Source of the DNA: JARRON01 sp037383845
Lineage (GTDB): Bacteria > Pseudomonadota > Gammaproteobacteria > Steroidobacterales > XN24
Length of the DNA: 64,000 nt
Assembly (NCBI GenBank): GCA_037383845.1
Contig: JARRON010000023.1
Coordinates: 62,001-126,000 of the forward strand
Reading direction: 5' to 3'
Position 1 is the first letter of the stretch, and each line of letters opens with the position of its first letter. A program made the position numbers and the translations under genes. Positions 17,017 through 27,200 of this stretch are shown piece by piece. Under the pieces are notes generated by a model. It was not told the origin of the DNA. It made no database searches and saw only the letters and a list, made by a program, of their open reading frames with translations.

Positions 17017-17670
17017 CCAGTCCCAGAGCTCGTCCAGGACCTCGAAGCAGGCCAGCGACTCGAGGCGCCGGAGGCGTTCCATGGAGTGGGCGCCCCACCC
17101 GACGCCTACCGACGCCACCCCCGCCCGGCGGGCCATCTCCAGATCCCACTCGGTATCCCCGACCATTACCGCCCGGCTGGCGGGCACGCCGGTGGCCTCC
17201 AGCAGCTCGAGGAGCATATCCGGCTCCGGCTTCGAGCGGGTTTCGTCCGCGGTCCTCGAGCCGCAGAACAGTCGCCCCAGGCCGGTGCGCTCGAAATCCC
17301 GGTCCAGTCCGCGGCGGCTCTTGCCCGTCGCCACCGCGAGCCCGTAGCCGCCGCGGCGGAGGCCCTCCAGCATCGCGTCCACCCGCTCGAACGGTCGCGC
17401 CACGTGGAGCTCCGAAGAAAAGAAATGCCCGCGGTAGCTTTCGACGAATGCGCCGAAGTGATCCTCGCCGGCAAGCTCGGGGAACAGGCGGTGCCAGGAC
17501 TCTTTCAGGCCCAGCCCGATGATCTCCTTTACCTGCGCCTCTTCCCTCGGCGGCAGGCCGAGCTCGGCGATGGCCCGGCGCGCGGCCTCGACGATCTGGG
17601 CGGTGGAATCCATCAGGGTCCCGTCCCAGTCGAAAACGACCAGGTCCCAGCGTCGGCCGGGCTCAGCCAC
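16975..17670 (-). CDS. HAD-IA family phosphatase (Gph/phosphoglycolate-phosphatase-like)
   Basis: A 231-aa haloacid dehalogenase superfamily hydrolase. Motif I is VVFDWDGTLMDS, motif II LAVATGKS, the conserved Lys is in SKPEPDM, and motif III is VMVGDTEWDLEMA. An alpha-helical cap lies between motifs I and II. I chose the GTG at 17670, which overlaps the rluC stop by 8 bp (GTGGCTGA); the longer open frame lies within rluC. A HAD phosphatase directly downstream of rluC is a common gammaproteobacterial arrangement. The substrate is not determined by sequence. Confidence 0.9.
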   Translation of the reverse strand: MAEPGRRWDLVVFDWDGTLMDSTAQIVEAARRAIAELGLPPREEAQVKEIIGLGLKESWHRLFPELAGEDHFGAFVESYRGHFFSSELHVARPFERVDAMLEGLRRGGYGLAVATGKSRRGLDRDFERTGLGRLFCGSRTADETRSKPEPDMLLELLEATGVPASRAVMVGDTEWDLEMARRAGVASVGVGWGAHSMERLRRLESLACFEVLDELWDWLQGRQPEARQGAG

Positions 17671-18625
17671 CCGGGGCCTCCACTCGGGACAGGACCTCTC
17701 CCAGGTCGTCGGGCAGCGGCGCGGACCAGCTGCGCCAGTCACCGGAATCAGGGTCCTGCCATCCTACCGAGGCAGCGTGCAGGAAAAGACGTTTCAGGCC
17801 CAGGGACTTCATCCGGTGATTGAAGTCCTTGTCACCGTAGCGTTCGTCGCCGGCCAGTGGATGGCCCGCAGCAGCGGCCTGGACGCGAATCTGGTGGGTG
17901 CGCCCGGTCTTGATCTCGATTTCCAGCAGGGTCGCCAGCCGATGGATGTCCACGGGCCGGAAGATACTCACCGCGGCTTTGCCCTCGGCGTCCACCTGCA
18001 CCACGCGCTCGCCGCCCCGGGTCGTCTTGCGTAACCGGTCGGTCATCTCGACCCGGCCGTGCTCCCACTGTCCCTTCACCAGGGCCAGGTAGCGCTTCTC
18101 GACTTCCCCCTCGCGCAACAGCTTGTGCAGCACGCGCAGCGTGCTTCGCCGCTTCGCCACCAGGAGACAGCCGCTTGTATCCCGGTCCAGGCGGTGCACC
18201 AGCTCCAGGTAGGGTGCTCCCGGCCGCGCGGCTCTCAGCGCCTCGATCACGCCATGGGACAGGCCGCTGCCGCCGTGCACCGCCATGCCGGCGGGCTTGT
18301 CGAGGACGATGAGCCGCTCATCCTCGTGCAGAATGCGCTGCTCCAGTCTCAGCCCCGCCGCCCGACCGCCTGGGCCGGGCACCGGCGTTTCCGCGCGCCG
18401 GACCGGGGGAATGCGAACGTCGTCACCCTCGGCGAGACGATAATCCGGTTTTGCCCGCCCGCCGTTGACCCGGACCTCGCCGCGGCGCAGGAGGCGGTAC
18501 ACCCGGGACTTGGGCACGCCCTTCAGCCGCCCCAGCAGGAAATTATCCAGCCGTTGTCCCTGGCTGCCGGGACCAATCGAAACGTGCTCCACGGCCGAGC
18601 TCTTCTGCGCCGGCTTGGGGTCCAA
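17663..18625 (-). CDS. rluC: 23S rRNA pseudouridine synthase RluC
   Basis: Makes pseudouridines 955, 2504 and 2580 in 23S rRNA (Escherichia coli numbering). The N-terminal S4 RNA-binding domain is QRLDNFLLGRLKGVPKSRVY...VNGGRAKPDYRL. The RsuA/RluA-family catalytic motif is ELVHRLDRDTSGCLLVAKR with the active Asp. At 320 aa it is full length. The start is TTG at 18625 behind GGGAGAAGAA, giving MDPKPAQKSS. It is divergent from rne, as in enterobacteria. Its predicted promoter region overlaps the rne promoter. Confidence 0.94.
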   Translation of the reverse strand: MDPKPAQKSSAVEHVSIGPGSQGQRLDNFLLGRLKGVPKSRVYRLLRRGEVRVNGGRAKPDYRLAEGDDVRIPPVRRAETPVPGPGGRAAGLRLEQRILHEDERLIVLDKPAGMAVHGGSGLSHGVIEALRAARPGAPYLELVHRLDRDTSGCLLVAKRRSTLRVLHKLLREGEVEKRYLALVKGQWEHGRVEMTDRLRKTTRGGERVVQVDAEGKAAVSIFRPVDIHRLATLLEIEIKTGRTHQIRVQAAAAGHPLAGDERYGDKDFNHRMKSLGLKRLFLHAASVGWQDPDSGDWRSWSAPLPDDLGEVLSRVEAPGG

Positions 18626-18656
18626 ATTCTTCTCCCGGATTCAGCAGCTTAGGCAA

Positions 18657-18685
18657 TTGATGGGGGCGCGTGCCGTTGTTATAGT
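18657..18685 (+). promoter_or_regulatory. rne promoter
   Basis: TTGATG at 18657-18662 and TATAGT at 18680-18685 have a 17-bp spacer. Transcription would start near 18692, leaving a leader of about 357 nt before the rne ATG. On the opposite strand TATAAC overlaps the same -10, so the divergent rluC promoter may be superimposed. Confidence 0.65.
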
Positions 18686-18691
18686 ACACGC

Positions 18692-19048
18692 GTAGCACGC
18701 CGTTCCCGATCCCCGTGGACCTCGGCAGCGGGCGTGTCGCAAGGTTTCGTGCCGGGGGTGTAGACCTCTCGCCCCGGCTGTTCGGTTGACTATCACTCAT
18801 CGCCCGGCCCGCGCCCCGCCCAGACGTCCCGACGCCGGGACTTCCAGCTAAAGGCAGGTGCACTTGCGGAACGTCGTCGGCGGTGTCCTGCTCGGGAAGC
18901 ATGACTGGCGTACTCCTGATTCTGTTCGCGCTTCTGCCCCACAGGCACTCCGCCCTGGGCGCGCCCCCGCGCCCCGGCCACCGCACCCGTTCCCGCATCC
19001 TCAGCGACGGCGGGCCCGCGGCCGGGCCAGACCAACGGATTTTCAAGA
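18692..19048 (+). other. Long structured 5' leader of rne
   Basis: About 357 nt without a convincing gene, between the predicted rne start site and its ATG. It is GC-rich and contains a tight hairpin GTCCCG-ACGC-CGGGAC at 18826-18841. In enterobacteria the rne leader is long and is cleaved by RNase E to limit its own synthesis. The position and length fit the same feedback role, but I see no sequence match to the known rne5 element. Confidence 0.5.
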
Positions 19049-21856
19049 ATGAAGAGAATGCTGGTGAACGCAACTCAGCAAGAAGAGTTGCGTGTGGCTG
19101 TCGTCGACGGCCAGAAGCTCTACGACCTCGATATCGAGATTCCCTCCCGGGAGCAGCGTAAGGCCAACATCTACAAGGGGCGGATCACCCGCCTCGAGCC
19201 CAGCCTGGAGGCGGCGTTTGTCGACTTCGGCGCCAATCGCCATGGCTTCCTGCCTCTCAAAGAGGTCTCCCCGGAATACTACGTTTCCAGCCCGGACAAG
19301 GGCGGACGGGCCAATATCAAGGACGTCTTAAAGGAAGGGCAGGAGATCGTCGTCCAGGTGGAGAAGGACGAGCGCGGCAACAAGGGCGCTGCGCTGACCA
19401 CCTACCTCAGCCTGGCCGGACGCTTCCTGGTGCTGATGCCGAACAACCCGAAGGCCGGGGGCGTCTCCCGCCGCATCCAGGGGGACGACCGGGAGGCCGT
19501 GCGGGAAGCCATGGATGACCTGAAGGTTCCCGACGGCATGGGCGCCATCGTGCGGACCGCCGGGGTGGGCCGCAGCGCCGAGGAACTCCAGTGGGACCTG
19601 GACACCCTGCTCCAGGTCTGGGAAGCGGTCAAGCACTCGGCAGTGGAACGGCCGGCGCCGTTCCTGATCTACCAGGAGTCCAACGCCATTCTGCGGGCGC
19701 TCAGGGACCACTTCTCGTCGGACATCGGCGAGATTCTCGTCGACGACGCAAAGACCTACGAGAGTGCCCGCGAGTTCATGCAGCGGGTCATGCCGCACAA
19801 CCTGGACCGGCTGAAGTACTACGACGACCCGGTTCCGCTGTTCGGTCGCTTCCAGATCGAAAGCCAGATCGAAAGCGCCTATTCCCACGTGGTTCAGCTG
19901 CCGTCCGGCGGCAGCGTGGTCATCGACCACACCGAGGCCCTGCTGTCCATCGATATCAACTCCGCCCGGGCGACCAAGGGCGAAGACATCGAAGCCACGG
20001 CGCTGCAGACCAACCTTGAGGCGGCCGACGAGATCGCCCGGCAGCTTCGCATCCGTGACCTGGGCGGTCTTATCGTCATCGACTTCATCGACATGGGGCC
20101 GCAGAAGAACCAGCGGGAAGTGGAAAACCGGCTCCGCGACGCCGTCAAGGTTGACCGGGCCCGGGTGCAGATCGGCCGGATCTCGCGGTTCGGCCTGCTG
20201 GAGATGTCCCGGCAGAGACTGCGTCCCTCCCTGGGCGAGTCCAGTCATATCGTCTGCCCCCGCTGCCAGGGCTGGGGGGCCATCCGCAGCATCGAGTCCC
20301 TGTCGCTTTCCATTCTCCGCCTGATGGGGGAAGAGGCGCGCAAGGACCGGTCGGCAAAGATTATCGCCGACGTCCCGGTGGACGTGGGCACCTACCTGCT
20401 GAATGAAAAGCGCACCGCCATCACCGACATCGAGGAACGGGACGGCGTCCAGATCGTAATTGTCCCCCGGGATACCCTGGAGTCGCCGTATTACGAGATC
20501 CGTCGGGTCCGGGACGACGCTCTGAGGGAGCCCCAGAACACGGGACTGAGTTTCAAGCTACCCGAGCCCGAGCAGGAACAGGCCGAAGTCACGCCTGGGG
20601 TGACGCCAACGCGCAAGCCGGAGCAGCCGGCGGTGTCCACGATCGTGCCCGCCACGCCGGCGCCCCCGCCGGCACCCGCCCGGGCGGTGGCACAGGACAT
20701 CCGCAGGCCGGGCCTCGTCGCGCGTCTCGTCGCGTGGTTCCGGGGCCTCGGCGCCGGGCCGGACGCCGCCAGCACCGAACAGAAGACAAAGGGCGCCGCC
20801 GCCGGCAGGAGCGGATCCGATCAGGCCGCCGCCTCACCGCGCAGCAGCGGGGATCGCCGCCGCACCGACGGCGGGAACCAGCAGCGGCGCAGCCGGCGGA
20901 GCCAGGGGCAGCAGCAGCCCGGGAGCCAGGGCAAGCGGAGCCAGGGAAACCGCCGCAGCGGCAGCCAGGGCCGCAAGCCGGCTGACAGGAAATCCGGGCA
21001 GTCCGCGCAGAAGCCGGGCCGCGACGAGAAGGAGACAAAGGACAAGCCGTCCCAGCAGACCCAGGCCGCCGAGGGCGGGCAGGACCAGGGTCAGCAGCAG
21101 GGCCAAAGCCGCAGCGGACGCCGCCGGCGGCGTCGGGGCAGTCGGGGCGGCCGGCGGAGACAGCAGGCCAGCCGGTCCGGTCAGGAGAACCAGGAGAGCA
21201 AGGACCAGGCCGTCTCCGACAGCAGGAACTCCGGCGGGGACCGCCAGGGCGCTTCACGGTCCGGCCGGAAAGACACCGGCGGCGACCCCCGCCCGGCCGC
21301 TGCCGAAGGCAAGGCCGGGGACCAGGACAAGGCCGGAAATGGCTCGGGGCGCGCAGCGGCGGATTCCCGGCAGTCCGAGGGCGCCCGGTCATCCGGGGGC
21401 CAGGCGGCTCTGCCGCCAAGCACGGGCACCGATGCCTCGGCTCCAGGCCCGCAGCCGATACAGAAAAGCGAGCAGGAAAAGCCGGCTGCGGGGCGCACTG
21501 AAAAGCCGCCGGCAACCGCCGCAAGCAGTCCCGCACCTGCCGGGACGGGGCCCGCGGTGGACCGCTCGATGCCGGCCCCGGTGGACAAGCCGGCCTCTGA
21601 CAGGCCCCGCGCCGGGCAGGCCGGCGAGCCGGATCAGCCAAAGTCGTCAGCGCCTGAGCGTCCGACGGGCGAGAAACCCCGCCCCGCCGAGCGCGGCGCG
21701 GCGCCGATGCCGCCGCCGGCCGGTGACGGCGAGAACCGCCCCGCTCCCGTGCGTCAGCAGAGCCTGCTGCCCGTGGAGTCACCTCCGCGACCCAAGCCGC
21801 CCCAGGCGGTGACGCCGGGGACCTCGGGAAAACAGGACTCGGATAGTCACTCCTAG
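19049..21856 (+). CDS. rne: Ribonuclease E
   Basis: Essential endoribonuclease for mRNA decay and rRNA/tRNA maturation, and scaffold of the RNA degradosome. It opens MKRMLVNATQQEELRVAVVDGQKLYDLDIE, with the S1 domain about residues 35-120 (KANIYKGRITRLEPSLEAAF). The DNase I-like catalytic Asp residues are in LLSIDINSARAT and LIVIDFIDMGPQ. The zinc link is CPRCQGWG. After about residue 530 the protein is low-complexity, rich in Arg, Ser, Gln and Pro (QQRRSRRSQGQQQ; SGRRRRRRGSRGGRRRQQ), the expected disordered scaffold and RNA-binding arm. 935 aa. Controlled through a long leader. Confidence 0.97.
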   Translation: MKRMLVNATQQEELRVAVVDGQKLYDLDIEIPSREQRKANIYKGRITRLEPSLEAAFVDFGANRHGFLPLKEVSPEYYVSSPDKGGRANIKDVLKEGQEIVVQVEKDERGNKGAALTTYLSLAGRFLVLMPNNPKAGGVSRRIQGDDREAVREAMDDLKVPDGMGAIVRTAGVGRSAEELQWDLDTLLQVWEAVKHSAVERPAPFLIYQESNAILRALRDHFSSDIGEILVDDAKTYESAREFMQRVMPHNLDRLKYYDDPVPLFGRFQIESQIESAYSHVVQLPSGGSVVIDHTEALLSIDINSARATKGEDIEATALQTNLEAADEIARQLRIRDLGGLIVIDFIDMGPQKNQREVENRLRDAVKVDRARVQIGRISRFGLLEMSRQRLRPSLGESSHIVCPRCQGWGAIRSIESLSLSILRLMGEEARKDRSAKIIADVPVDVGTYLLNEKRTAITDIEERDGVQIVIVPRDTLESPYYEIRRVRDDALREPQNTGLSFKLPEPEQEQAEVTPGVTPTRKPEQPAVSTIVPATPAPPPAPARAVAQDIRRPGLVARLVAWFRGLGAGPDAASTEQKTKGAAAGRSGSDQAAASPRSSGDRRRTDGGNQQRRSRRSQGQQQPGSQGKRSQGNRRSGSQGRKPADRKSGQSAQKPGRDEKETKDKPSQQTQAAEGGQDQGQQQGQSRSGRRRRRRGSRGGRRRQQASRSGQENQESKDQAVSDSRNSGGDRQGASRSGRKDTGGDPRPAAAEGKAGDQDKAGNGSGRAAADSRQSEGARSSGGQAALPPSTGTDASAPGPQPIQKSEQEKPAAGRTEKPPATAASSPAPAGTGPAVDRSMPAPVDKPASDRPRAGQAGEPDQPKSSAPERPTGEKPRPAERGAAPMPPPAGDGENRPAPVRQQSLLPVESPPRPKPPQAVTPGTSGKQDSDSHS

Positions 21857-21880
21857 CTGTCTGCAGCGGCCGTATCGAAC

Positions 21881-21913
21881 CTGCGCCGGTTATCCGCGAG
21901 GACGCCGGCGCAG
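21881..21913. terminator. Hairpin after rne
   Basis: CTGCGCCGG (21881-21889) pairs with CCGGCGCAG (21905-21913). No T-run follows. A second perfect 10-bp inverted repeat GGCTACGGCG/CGCCGTAGCC lies at 21934-21943 and 21953-21962. Together they probably terminate or stabilise the rne transcript. Confidence 0.45.
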
Positions 21914-21960
21914 TCTTCCACGCGGTCGGGCCAGGCTACGGCGTGCTTGGCTCGCCGTAG

Positions 21961-22107
21961 CCGGGAAACAGTGCCTCGCCGCGCGAGGATGAGACGGACG
22001 CGCCGCATTTGATCTATCTTCCCGAGCGCACAGTGTCGGCTAAGCAGATCGTCCGCGACGTGCGTGCTGCCTACGAGGCGTATGGCTACTGCGTGGCCGC
22101 CGTCAGC
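21961..22107 (+). pseudogene. Remnant of a PPi-dependent 6-phosphofructokinase
   Basis: Reading plus-strand frame from 21961, the translation includes REDETDAPHLIYLPER and later RDVRAAYEAYGY then CVAAVS. This matches the substrate-binding segment of pyrophosphate-dependent phosphofructokinases, where APHLIYLPER, a helix DVxAxYExxGxxVVAVSEG and the catalytic loop are conserved. There is no start, no upstream kinase sequence, and homology stops at about 22107 before the usual EG. It is a fragment of about 45 codons. Its 3' end is antisense to the last codons of glgB. Read from memory of the family; a database search would settle it. Confidence 0.68.
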
Positions 22108-24224
22108 TGCCCGGCGTTTCCGACGTTCCCTCCTCCGTAAACTTCAGCATCGGTGTTCAGGCGTTCACGGAAGATCCCCGTCACGGGAACACCCACGCGG
22201 TAGCCGTATCGGGGTACCGGCGTGAAGTTGCAGGCCACCAGCACCGGCGGATCCCCGTCGCGCCCCCGGCGCAGGAAGACCACCACGCTGTTCTCGGCAT
22301 CGCTGTCCACCAGCCACTGGAATCCCTCCGGATCACAGTCCCGCCGGTGCAGGGCCGGCATGCTCCGATAGAGCCTGTTGAGGTCCGCAAAAAGGGCCTG
22401 GATGCCGCGGTTCAGCGGCCTGTCCAGCACGTGCCAGTCCAGGCTTTGTTCGAAGGCCCACTCCCGCTCCTGTCCGATCTCGTTGCCCATGAAGTTCAGC
22501 TTCTTCCCGGGGTGACCGAACATGAAGCCGTAATACGCCCGCAGATTTGCGAACCGTTGCCACTCGTCGCCGGGCATCCGGCCCAGGATAGATCCCTTGC
22601 CGTGGACGACCTCGTCATGGGACAGCGGCAGCATGAAGTTCTCGGAGAACGCGTAGGCCAGGCTGAAGGTGAGCCCCGAGTGGTGCCAGCGGCGGTGGAC
22701 GGGATCCAGGGACATGTACTGCAGCGTGTCGTGCATCCAGCCCATGTTCCATTTGTAATCGAAGCCCAGGCCTCCGGTATGGGCCGGCCGGGAAACGCCG
22801 GGCCAGGCCGTGGACTCCTCCGCGATGGTGAGCGCGCCAGGGGCCTCGGATGCCACGAGCTCGTTAAGACGCCGGAGAAAGTCAATGGCGCCCAGGTTCT
22901 CGTTACCGCCGTACCGGTTCGGCACCCAGTCCCCGGGCTCGCGGGAATAGTCGAGATAGAGCATGGATGCCACGGCGTCGACCCGCAGTCCGTCCACGTG
23001 ATACTGCCGCAACCAGAACAGCGCCGATGCCAGAAGGAAATTGGTCACCTCGCGTCTGTCGTAGTTGTAAATGAGCGTGTTCCAGTCCCGGTGGAAACCC
23101 TGCCGGGGATCGGCGTGTTCGTACAGGGCCGTGCCGTCGAAGCGACCCAGGCCATGGGCGTCCGTCGGGAAATGCCCGGGCACCCAGTCCAGCAGTACGC
23201 CCAGCCCTTCCTCGTGGGCGGTGTCAACAAACCTGGCGAAGGACTCCGGGGAGCCGTGACGGCGGGTCGGGGCAAACATCCCGGTCGGCTGATAGCCCCA
23301 CGAGCCGTCATAGGGAAACTCGGTCACCGGCAGCAGCTCGAGGTGCGTGAAGCCCATCTCGCGGGCGTAGGGAACCAGGCGTTCGCCCAGCTCGTCGTAG
23401 CTGAGCCATCGCCCGCCGGGGCCCCGCATCCAGCTTCCCAGGTGCACCTCATAAACCGACACGGGCGCATCGGTGCTGCTGTCCGCGCCTCGCCGGGACA
23501 TCCAGCCGGCGTCGCTCCAGCGGACCTCCGGCAGGCCGTGGACGCAGGAGGCGGTGCCGGGCCGGAGCTCGGCCGCGAAGGCCACGGGATCAGACTTCAG
23601 AGGTTGAAGACCGCCTTCGGCATCCAGGATCTCAAACTTGTACAGCGCTCCGGCATCGACGCCGGGGACGAACAGCTCCCACACTCCGGCTTCCCGGCGC
23701 AGGCGCATCGGATGCACACGTCCATCCCAGTGATTGAAGGACCCCACCACCGAAACCCGCCGGGCATTCGGCGCCCAGACGGCATAGGCGGTGCCGGCCA
23801 CACCCTCCACGGTCCGCGGATGCGCACCGAGCGCTTCGTACAAGCGGCGATGGTCGCCGCAACCGACGAGGTGCAGATCCAGTTCGCCCAGCACGTGCCC
23901 GAACCGGTAGGGATCCTCGGTCTCGAAACATTCGCCCTCGCCCGTCTCGAAACCCACCCGATAGGCCGCCGGACGACTCTCCAGGTGGGCCTCGAAGAAT
24001 CCCGCCTCATGCAGACGCTCCATACGGACCGCGTTGTCCGACGCACCGGGCACAATCCATGCGCGAATCGCCCCGGGCATGAACGCCCGGATGACACAGC
24101 CACCGGGTGTGTCGTGGGGCCCGAGAAGAGAGAACGGGTCGCCGTGCCGACCCGACACCAGGGCCTCGATCCCCTCCCGGGACAGGGTCCTGTTGCCCCC
24201 GGGCATCTGCGGAGAACCGGTCAT
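22086..24224 (-). CDS. glgB: 1,4-alpha-glucan branching enzyme GlgB
   Basis: Introduces alpha-1,6 branches into the alpha-glucan built by GlgE. The N-terminal CBM48-like domains include GDPFSLLGPHDTPGGCVIRAF and YAVWAPNARRVSVVGSFNHWDGR. The GH13 core has the nucleophile Asp in VDGLRVDAVASMLYLDYSR, the acid Glu in TIAEESTAWPG and the third acid in LPLSHDEVVHGKGS. 712 aa from ATG at 24224; a GTG one codon earlier is the alternative. It overlaps the treS-mak stop (TGATG). The last residues (LTAATQ) are encoded antisense to a phosphofructokinase remnant, suggesting the natural C-terminus was altered by a deletion join. Confidence 0.96.
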   Translation of the reverse strand: MTGSPQMPGGNRTLSREGIEALVSGRHGDPFSLLGPHDTPGGCVIRAFMPGAIRAWIVPGASDNAVRMERLHEAGFFEAHLESRPAAYRVGFETGEGECFETEDPYRFGHVLGELDLHLVGCGDHRRLYEALGAHPRTVEGVAGTAYAVWAPNARRVSVVGSFNHWDGRVHPMRLRREAGVWELFVPGVDAGALYKFEILDAEGGLQPLKSDPVAFAAELRPGTASCVHGLPEVRWSDAGWMSRRGADSSTDAPVSVYEVHLGSWMRGPGGRWLSYDELGERLVPYAREMGFTHLELLPVTEFPYDGSWGYQPTGMFAPTRRHGSPESFARFVDTAHEEGLGVLLDWVPGHFPTDAHGLGRFDGTALYEHADPRQGFHRDWNTLIYNYDRREVTNFLLASALFWLRQYHVDGLRVDAVASMLYLDYSREPGDWVPNRYGGNENLGAIDFLRRLNELVASEAPGALTIAEESTAWPGVSRPAHTGGLGFDYKWNMGWMHDTLQYMSLDPVHRRWHHSGLTFSLAYAFSENFMLPLSHDEVVHGKGSILGRMPGDEWQRFANLRAYYGFMFGHPGKKLNFMGNEIGQEREWAFEQSLDWHVLDRPLNRGIQALFADLNRLYRSMPALHRRDCDPEGFQWLVDSDAENSVVVFLRRGRDGDPPVLVACNFTPVPRYGYRVGVPVTGIFRERLNTDAEVYGGGNVGNAGQLTAATQ

Positions 24225-27200
24225 CACGGGGACCGCCGCCGTCCGGGCGCAGCGTCAAGCAGAGCAAGGAGACCCGCGAGGGGGATGTCCAGCCAGGCGG
24301 GGCGGTTCGCCGCCTCGTAGGCCAGCTCGTAGAGCGCCTTTTCGACCAGGAACAGCTCTACCAGCCGCAGGCCTTCGGCGTCGCTGTCGGGCCAGACGCC
24401 GCAGTCGCCGATACCCGAGCGATAGCCGGCCAGGAAGCGAGCCTGGGCGGCATCCCTCCAGGCCATCGCGTCCTGCCGGCTGGCCTGGCCCGCGTTGGGC
24501 TGTCGACGGCTGAACTCGAAAGCCGCCGACCAGGCCGCGTAGTCGAAGGAACGCAGCATGCCGGCCACATCGCGCAGCGCCGAGGACTTCTCGCGGCGCG
24601 CATCCAGCGGCCGGGCCGGCTCGCCCTCGAAATCGATGATGTAGAAGTCCCGCTCGACCACCAGGACCTGGCCCAGGTGCAGGTCCCCGTGCAGGCGGGC
24701 GATCAATACGTCGGGACGCCCCGCGGCAGCCGCGCGAATGAAGGCATCCACGTCCTTCTGCCGCTCGAGCAGCGCTTTCGCCCGCTCCGCCGTCGGTCCT
24801 TCCAGGGAAGGCTGAATACGCCGGAGCGCAGAGAAGGCTTCACGGGACTGCCGCCGCGCATTCCGGGCCCAGGCCTGGGCATCTTTCGCGGTGGATCGCT
24901 TCGGTGAGAATGCCGGGTCCGGCGTCGGGCGGGCCAGCGCTACGTGCATTTCTGCCACCCGCTGTCCCAGGCGTTCGATCAGCTGCAGATTTTCCTCGTG
25001 ATCGACCGCCGGCAGCTCGCCGGATGCCTGGTCCCGGCCCATTGCGCGGGCCTCGAGCTCCCGGTCCAGGTAGTTGGTCACGTACTGCCAGCCGTCGCCC
25101 TGGTTGAAGAGATACTCCTGGGCGATGGCCAGGGCGGTGGGCTGTCCTGTCGCGTCCGTCATCTCGACGCTGCCGAGAAGAGCCGGCGTGTTCCGGAAGC
25201 CGGCCTCGTGGGTCAGGTACCGCACCATCTCCAGCTCCGGGTGGATGCCGGCGGCGAGCTTGCGGAACAGCTTGAGCGCGACCCGGCCACCGACGACCAC
25301 CGAGGTATTGGACTGCTCGACGCCGAATCGTCTGACTTCGGTGTCCTCTCCCAGCGCCAGGTCCTTCAGTGCGTCCCAGCCGGCCACCACCAGGCGCTCA
25401 TCCGTCGGCAGCTCGCCGCGCATCAGCTGCAGCAGGCGGCAGGCGAACTCGTCGCTGAACATGGCGTCATGCAGCGCGCCCACGTAACGGAAACGCCGCG
25501 TCCGCGCCAGCGTCCAGGAAAGGGTGGCCGAGCCCGGCCGAAGCGCGGCCTCGTCCCAGGTGACCGCCAGGGGCAGCTGATACCGTGCGGTCTCACCGTC
25601 CTGGCGAACGGACAACAGGCACAGAAGCTGGGGATCGCCAGGGCCCGGCAGCACCAGCGTGTCGTCCAGGGATACGGACTCCACCGCCCGGTCCTTGCCC
25701 GGGAACCACCGGTGCTTCGGCAGGTAGTCCGGGAGAATTTCCTCCTCCAGCATGCGCCGGTTCTTGTCGGTCGTCAGCTCCTCCAGGGACTTGCGCAGCA
25801 CCAGGGTGAGGAAGCTGGGCATCGGCTCCGGGGCTTCCGAATACCAGTTCGGCGCCTCGGCACTCTCAACCAGCGCGAACCAGGAAAAACCGTAGCCGGG
25901 AAGGGTCAGCAGGTAGGGAAGATCGCCGACGGGCGGGAACGCCGTCCGGCCCGAGAGCTCGATGGGGACTCTGCCCGAGAATTCGGACAGGTCCAGTTCC
26001 ACGGCCTGGGCCGTCCGTGAGAGGTTGACGACGCACAGGATGGTCTCGTCTGCGTACTGGCGCAGATAGGCGAATATCTTCCGGTTGCCCGGATAGAGAA
26101 ACTCGAGGCTGCCGCGGCCGAAGGCCTGGAACTCCTGGCGAACCCGGAGCATCCCCTTGGTCCAGTTCAGCAACGAGCTCGGGTCAGCCTCCTGGCTTTC
26201 CACGTTCACCGCCTGATAGCCGTAGAGCGGATCCTGGATCGCAGGGAGATACAGCCGCTGCGGCTGTGTCCGGGAGAAACCGCCGTTTCGGTCCGGGGTC
26301 CACTGCATGGGCGTCCGCACCCCGTCCCGGTCACCAAGATAGATGTTGTCGCCCATGCCGAGCTCGTCGCCGTAGTAGAGGACCGGCGTGCCCGGCATCG
26401 ACAGCAGCAGGCCGTTCATCAGCTCGATCTTTCTGCGGTCACGCGCCATCAGTGGCGCCAGGCGCCGGCGGATGCCGAGGTTGATGCGCATTCGGCGGTC
26501 CGCGGCGTAGTACTCCCAGAGATAGTCCCGCTCGTCGTCGGTGACCATCTCCAGGGTCAGCTCGTCGTGGTTCCGGAGGAAGATGGCCCACTGACAGCCG
26601 TCGGGAAGCTCCGGCGTCTGGCGCAGGATGTCGGTGATCGGGTTGCGGTCCTCCATGGCAAGCGCCATGTACATCCGCGGCATCAGCGGAAAGTGGAAGG
26701 CCATGTGGCACTCGTCGCCCCGGCCGAAGTACTCGGCGGTGTCCTCCGGCCATTGATTCGCTTCCGCCAGCAGCATGCGGTCCGGGTAGTGGGCGTCTAC
26801 CTCGGCGCGAATCTTCCTGAGGATTTCGTGGGTCTCGGGGAGGTTCTCGTTGTTGGTACCTTCCCGCTCGATGAGATAGGGCACGGCGTCAAGGCGCAGG
26901 CCGTCCACGCCGGCCTTGAGCCAGAAATGAAGCACGCTCAGCACCGCCCTCAGAACCTGAGGATTGTCGAAATTCAGGTCCGGCTGATGGTGGTAGAAGC
27001 GGTGCCAGAAGAACTGCCCTGCCTCCGGGTCCCAGGTCCAGTTGGACGACTCCGTGTCCAGGAATATGATCCGCGTGCCGTCGTAGCGCTCGTCGTCGTC
27101 GCTCCAGACATAGAAGTTGCGCCAGGTGCTGCCTTTCTTCGCGCGGCGGGCCCTCTGGAACCAGGGATGCTGGTCGGAGGTGTGGTTGATGACGAGTTCC

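Noticed and set aside
18858..19161. Small open frames in the rne leader
   Set aside because: No ribosome-binding sites or coding-like composition; they overlap the rne start in other frames.
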